From Bacteroidota bacterium (GTDB lineage: Bacteria; Bacteroidota; Bacteroidia; Flavobacteriales; Weeksellaceae): a DNA stretch of 64,000 bases. Location: contig JAHIQD010000021.1 of NCBI GenBank assembly GCA_018902795.1, forward strand, positions 82,582 to 146,581, given 5' to 3'. The notes under the pieces are model-generated. The model ran no database searches. It was given only the letters and a program-made list of their open reading frames with translations, and was not told the DNA's origin. Each line of letters starts with the position of its first letter. Position 1 is the stretch's first letter. A program made the position numbers and the translations under genes. Below are positions 60,187-64,000 of the stretch, piece by piece.

Positions 60187-61026
60187 ATGGCAGAAGATAA
60201 CACATACAACAGTAATCTTACTTTAGATGAAATTGTATTTGAAAATAGAAATAAGGCTTACGGCGCTTATGACTTGAGATCAAGTTACAGATCCGTGCTT
60301 ACAAAAGCCTTTATTTTCGGTACGATTCTGTTTTGCGTTGCTGCGTTTACACCATTTGTGATAATGAAAATTAAACAAATGAATGCTAAAGATACGCAGG
60401 AAGTTAATGCAAAACTGATCGATATTGTACCGGAGGAAGACAAAATCATTGAACAGCCAAAAGATGAACCACCCCCACCACCGCCGCCACCAAAAGAAGA
60501 GCCGAAACAAGAGGTGATTCAGAACGTGGTTCCGGAACCGGTAAAAGCGCCGAAGGTAGAAACACCGCCGCCGCCAATTACTAAACAGCTGGAAACTACT
60601 ACAGGATTGGAAAACCAGGAAGGAGTAAAAACCCCTTCTTATACACCGCCGCCGCCGCCTCCGGGCCCAAGCAAATCCACAACAGTAGAAGTGAAACCAC
60701 AGGTTTCTGAAACTCAGGTTTATACGGAAGTAGAGCAGTTAGCAGAATTCCCAGGTGGAATTAACTCTTTCAGAAGTAAAGTACAGAACAGTTTTGACAC
60801 CTCTGTAATGTCTGGAGACGAAGGAACTGTAAAAACTGAAATTACTTTTGTAGTGGAACGTGACGGTAGCATCACCGATGTGAAAGCTAATGGTCCTAAC
60901 AAAGATTTTAACGCAGAAGCTATGAGAACAGTTAAATCTGTTAAAAATAAATGGGCACCTGCAAAAATCAACGGACAAGCTGTTCGATACCGATACAGAT
61001 TACCGCTTACAATGCAGTTTGAATAA
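60187..61026 (+). CDS. tonB: Energy transducer TonB
   Basis: Transmits energy from ExbBD to outer-membrane TonB-dependent transporters such as SusC. 279 residues: a short cytoplasmic stretch typical of Bacteroidetes TonB (LTLDEIVFENRNKAYGAYDLRSSYR), one membrane helix (about 38-58), a Pro/Glu/Lys-rich periplasmic spacer (about 90-165 with runs of proline) and the C-terminal TonB fold with YTEVEQLAEFPGGINSF and VVERDGSITDVKANG, ending YRYRLPLTMQFE. Last gene of the operon; terminator follows. Confidence 0.95.
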   Translation: MAEDNTYNSNLTLDEIVFENRNKAYGAYDLRSSYRSVLTKAFIFGTILFCVAAFTPFVIMKIKQMNAKDTQEVNAKLIDIVPEEDKIIEQPKDEPPPPPPPPKEEPKQEVIQNVVPEPVKAPKVETPPPPITKQLETTTGLENQEGVKTPSYTPPPPPPGPSKSTTVEVKPQVSETQVYTEVEQLAEFPGGINSFRSKVQNSFDTSVMSGDEGTVKTEITFVVERDGSITDVKANGPNKDFNAEAMRTVKSVKNKWAPAKINGQAVRYRYRLPLTMQFE

Positions 61027-61051
61027 TTCGATAAAACGGATTTAATACTAT

Positions 61052-61080
61052 AAAGAGAAGCAGACGCTTCTCTTTTTTTA
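61052..61080 (+). terminator. Terminator after tonB
   Basis: Perfect 10-bp stem AAAGAGAAGC / GCTTCTCTTT with loop AGAC, then T run. Confidence 0.93.
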
Positions 61081-61099
61081 ATTTTTTGTATTTTTGCTC

Positions 61100-61297
61100 A
61101 TGATGTTTAACTGGTTGTCATTAGTTACAGGTTTTTTTTACATTGTTTTAGGGGTTGTTGTAATTATATATAAATTTTTTATAATTTTCCTGGAACCAAA
61201 TATTGCCTATTCCTTAGGCGCATTATTAATTCTCTACGGTATATTCAGAATCGTAAGAGCTATTTATAGAATACGACAGGATAAAAATGAAGTATAG
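61100..61297 (+). CDS. Small two-helix membrane protein, 65 residues
   Basis: I start at ATG 61100 (MMFNWLSLV); the upstream TTG at 61094 overlaps a TATTTTTG -7-like element (61089-61096). Two hydrophobic helices (about 6-28 and 34-54) and a basic tail (YRIRQDKNEV) are seen. No family is recognised, but it precedes the PstS-like gene and its stop overlaps that gene's start by 11 bp, so they are probably cotranscribed and coupled. Confidence 0.65.
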   Translation: MMFNWLSLVTGFFYIVLGVVVIIYKFFIIFLEPNIAYSLGALLILYGIFRIVRAIYRIRQDKNEV

Positions 61298-62159
61298 TTT
61301 TCAAATTTTCATGATAAGTTTTTTTACATTGATGATTTCATGTAAAAAAAGCGATAGGGTTGCAGATGATCCACAGCAGGGAACAATTACTATTGCGGCT
61401 GATGAATCTTTTAAAAGTGTTTCGGAAGCACTTACCGAAAGATATATGGCACTTAATCCCAATACCAAAATAAATTTGGTGATCAAAAAAGAGGATCTGG
61501 CTTTCCTCGATCTGCTTGAAAATAAAGTAAGAGTAATTGTTCTGTCCCGTGAATTAACGGATAAAGAAAAGCAGGCGTATAAACAGAAAATCGATATGGA
61601 AATGCAGCCTGCAAAATTTGCAGCTGACGCAGTGGTGTTTGTTGTTCCTAAAAACTCTTCCCGAGAGTCAATCTCCATGGACGTAATCAGAAATGAACTC
61701 AATTCTGATAGTAAAAATATTATTTTTGACGGCACGAACTCGAGTAATTTGAATTTTGTGGCTCAGAAATTCAATACAGCCCCGGCGAAACTGAAATTTT
61801 CCATTATTAGCGGAAACAAAAATATTATTGAAGAAATTAACGGCCATCCTGACAAGATAGGGGTTGTTAGCCTAAATACAATTAGTAGGCCTTATGATAA
61901 GGTGTCTCAGGAATTAAGAAATTCCGTCAAGATCCTTCCGGTGGTTTCTGAAAATATTTCTTATGCCCCCGAAATTGAAAACATTCGGAGTATGAAGTAT
62001 CCTTTTACGAGGATTTTGTATTTTATTACGAATGAAGCATACTATGGGCTAGGAAATGGTCTCATCAGGTTTTCGTGTCAGCAGCTGGGTCAGATTGTAG
62101 TTGCGAAAGAAGGTCTTCAGCCTTACACCATTTTCAGAAGAGAAGTTCAGATGCGTTAA
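61287..62159 (+). CDS. PstS-like phosphate-binding-type lipoprotein, 290 residues
   Basis: Signal peptide with lipobox MISC (Cys about 19) followed by KKSDRVADDPQQGTITIAADESF, then a type-2 periplasmic-binding fold of the PstS kind (SVSEALTERYMALNPNTKINL, KFAADAVVFVVPKNSSRESISMD, YPFTRILYFITNE). No other pst genes are here, and the PstS phosphate-contact residues cannot be verified by eye. Position next to the TonB operon and the TPR protein suggests an envelope role, perhaps not phosphate import. Confidence 0.82.
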   Translation: MKYSFQIFMISFFTLMISCKKSDRVADDPQQGTITIAADESFKSVSEALTERYMALNPNTKINLVIKKEDLAFLDLLENKVRVIVLSRELTDKEKQAYKQKIDMEMQPAKFAADAVVFVVPKNSSRESISMDVIRNELNSDSKNIIFDGTNSSNLNFVAQKFNTAPAKLKFSIISGNKNIIEEINGHPDKIGVVSLNTISRPYDKVSQELRNSVKILPVVSENISYAPEIENIRSMKYPFTRILYFITNEAYYGLGNGLIRFSCQQLGQIVVAKEGLQPYTIFRREVQMR

Positions 62160-62251
62160 TTTATTATAATTTTTTCGCTCGAATTTAGATTATGAACTTT
62201 TGGTATGGAAATTGGGATATTATTGATGTAATTATTATTAAACAAATTAAA

Positions 62252-63916
62252 ATGAAAGATATAATGAATTTAACAAAAAAAGTTGCCTTCGGTGTTGCGG
62301 TAGGATTTTTTTCAAACTTTGCTTTTGCACAGACATTACAGGATGGTGTAGCAAATGCAGACAGTCATAAATATGCAAATGCAAAAGAGATATTCAATCA
62401 GATGATTGCAAAGTCTCCGTCAGCTGAAAATTATTTTTATTTAGGAAATTCTTACCTTACTCAGTTTGAACCGAACTTCGAGTTAGCTACAGAAAGCTTT
62501 AATAAAGGTTTAGCTGCAGATAAAAAAAGCAATTTAAATAAAATAGGTTTAGCATCTGTTAAACTCGGAAAAGGGGATAAATCTGCTGTAGCAGAGATTC
62601 AGAATATTGTTAAAGATGCGAGAGATAAAGATTCTGAGGTTCTTTACAGAGCGGCAGAAGCTTTAACACTATTTGGTGGTTCTGCAAATGCGGATTTGGC
62701 AATTGATTTCCTTAACAGAGCAGTGGAAAAATCTCAAAAAGGAGGTACACCGGCGTATTATTATTATACTTTGGGTGATGCTTACCGATTGAAATTAACT
62801 AACAATCCTCAGGTTGCAGGTTCGGCAATGACGGCTTATGACAAAGCTTTGCCTGTTGCAAAAAATAAAGCATCCGTTTATACAAGAATTGGTACACTTT
62901 GGATGCAGGCTCAGCAATGGCAGAAAGCGAAAGAAAGTATTGACCGTGCGATTGCATCTGATGCGACCTATGCTCCGGCTTATAAAGCTAAAGCAGGTTA
63001 TGATATCAAATATCAGCAGAATGCATTGGCAACTCAAGATTTGCTTAATTATGCGAAATACGCCGACGAAGATCCGGATACCCAGTTAGAAATTTCTAAG
63101 TTATTCTTCACTAATGAAGATTACGCTAATTCAAAAATCTATTTAGATAAAGTTTTTGATAAGGTTAATGATCCTATTAAATATAAATTAAGAGCATATC
63201 TTTTATTTTCGGATGGCAGCTATAATGAGGCAAAATCAAGTATGGATCAGTTTATTTCAAAAGCTGAAAAAAGCAGAGTTCAGCCGGCAGATCAAGGTTT
63301 GCTAGGTTTGATTTCCGCTGGTTTGGCTCACAAAGAAACAGATGCTGCCAAAAAAGCGGCTTTATCTGCAGAAGCTCAGCAAAAAATTGCTATTGCGAAG
63401 GCAGCTAAAGATGAAACAATGAATTGGGACGCAGAGCTTTTGAAAATTAAGGGAGGCGGAGCAGTCAATCAGTCTGTGGTTGATGCTGGAGCAACAAGTC
63501 CAGAAATTGAGCAGCTTAAGAAAAAAGTTGCGGCAAATCCTCAGGATACTGATGCTTTGTTTAAATTAGCAAATGCTTATCAGGAAGCTAAAAACTGGAA
63601 TGGCGCTATTCTTTCTTGGCAGAAGATGAGTGGTTTGTTGCCGGATTGGGCACCTGCTTATTACAGTCAGGGATATTCTTACCAACAAGCTGGTAATAAT
63701 GAGTTGGCGAAGATGTCTTATGAAAAATACATCTCCACAGTAAAGCCTGCTGAATTGGAAGCTAACAAAGAAACGCTTTCTTACGCATACTTTGCAGTAG
63801 CGTATTTGGTAAAAGACAGCGATCCTGTAAAAGCGAAAGAATACGCAGCAAAATCAGTACAGCTGAATCCTACCTACCAGGACGCGGTAAATCTGAACAA
63901 AGCGCTGAACAAATAA
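62252..63916 (+). CDS. TPR-repeat secreted protein, 554 residues
   Basis: The ATG at 62252 (MKDIMNLTKKVAFGVAVGFFSNFAFAQ) gives a signal peptide; an upstream in-frame ATG at 62192 would add an unlikely N-terminus and ATG 62264 is also possible. The mature protein consists of tetratricopeptide repeats, e.g. NYFYLGNSYLTQFEPNFELATESFNKGLAADKK, and KASVYTRIGTLWMQAQQWQKAKESIDRAIASDATYAPAYK, and later repeats near the C-terminus (WAPAYYSQGYSYQQAGNNELAKMSYEKYI). Probably periplasmic scaffolding. Confidence 0.85.
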   Translation: MKDIMNLTKKVAFGVAVGFFSNFAFAQTLQDGVANADSHKYANAKEIFNQMIAKSPSAENYFYLGNSYLTQFEPNFELATESFNKGLAADKKSNLNKIGLASVKLGKGDKSAVAEIQNIVKDARDKDSEVLYRAAEALTLFGGSANADLAIDFLNRAVEKSQKGGTPAYYYYTLGDAYRLKLTNNPQVAGSAMTAYDKALPVAKNKASVYTRIGTLWMQAQQWQKAKESIDRAIASDATYAPAYKAKAGYDIKYQQNALATQDLLNYAKYADEDPDTQLEISKLFFTNEDYANSKIYLDKVFDKVNDPIKYKLRAYLLFSDGSYNEAKSSMDQFISKAEKSRVQPADQGLLGLISAGLAHKETDAAKKAALSAEAQQKIAIAKAAKDETMNWDAELLKIKGGGAVNQSVVDAGATSPEIEQLKKKVAANPQDTDALFKLANAYQEAKNWNGAILSWQKMSGLLPDWAPAYYSQGYSYQQAGNNELAKMSYEKYISTVKPAELEANKETLSYAYFAVAYLVKDSDPVKAKEYAAKSVQLNPTYQDAVNLNKALNK

Positions 63917-63934
63917 AAAACAGAGTAATATTAC

Positions 63935-63964
63935 AATCCCACTCATAAGAGTGGGATTTTTTTG
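63935..63964 (+). terminator. Terminator after TPR gene
   Basis: AATCCCACTC / GAGTGGGATT stem, loop ATAA, followed by T run. Confidence 0.93.
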
Positions 63965-64000
63965 TTTCGGTAAGAAGAGATTGGTTAATCTTTACCCTCC

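Noticed and set aside
58028..61026. tolQ-tolR identity for the ExbB/ExbD genes
   Set aside because: A tonB gene with Bacteroidetes-type C-terminal domain follows directly, and no tolA, tolB or pal is present.

Overview
The window looks like chromosomal DNA of a flavobacterium, probably of the Chryseobacterium/Kaistella group (Weeksellaceae). The basis is tandem SusC/SusD pairs, Bacteroidetes-type promoters (TTG about 20 nt upstream of TAnnTTTG), almost no Shine-Dalgarno sequences, a GYDIA-family GHMP kinase, BshC, a PF14121-type porin and a TonB cluster with two ExbD paralogues. No tool was run; assignments rest on motif and family recognition.

Layout. 1-2763: 3' part of infB. 3053-16950: three tandem susC-susD pairs, each closed by a terminator, with no hydrolase or dedicated regulator between them. 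The three susC genes share promoter spacing, a TGTTAA-N6/7-TTAACA dyad, leader and signal-peptide codons. 17121-26246: housekeeping genes (porin, bshC, LysM/periplasmic-binding protein, fabD, GHMP kinase, pckA). 26247-27753: a poorly coding stretch with one unknown gene and short repeats.

27754-36027: an integrative element of about 8.3 kb inserted at the 3' end of ssrA (tmRNA, minus strand, 36014-36408). It has a 16-bp attachment-site duplication, a tyrosine recombinase, an HTH (Xis-like) gene, a possible replication initiator, several unknown cargo genes, 11-bp arm-type repeats near both ends and a substitute ssrA terminator. A 35-bp perfect palindrome lies just beyond ssrA.

36795-57770: mostly ordinary chromosome: SIMPL protein, GNAT, PspC, a methyltransferase, a membrane protein with a winged-helix regulator and a DUF4173 protein that share a CTTTG-N5-CAAAG operator-like dyad, DsbD, TilS, an OmpA lipoprotein, an O-methyltransferase, an NlpC/P60 peptidase, KDO transferase, an ECF sigma factor, a glycosyltransferase and leuS.

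58028-63916: exbB-exbD-exbD-tonB, then a small membrane protein, a PstS-like lipoprotein and a TPR protein. The TonB system supplies energy to SusC-type transporters, and the susC dyad occurs once more upstream of exbB, so one regulator may connect the transporters with their energy source. That link is an inference from the shared motif.
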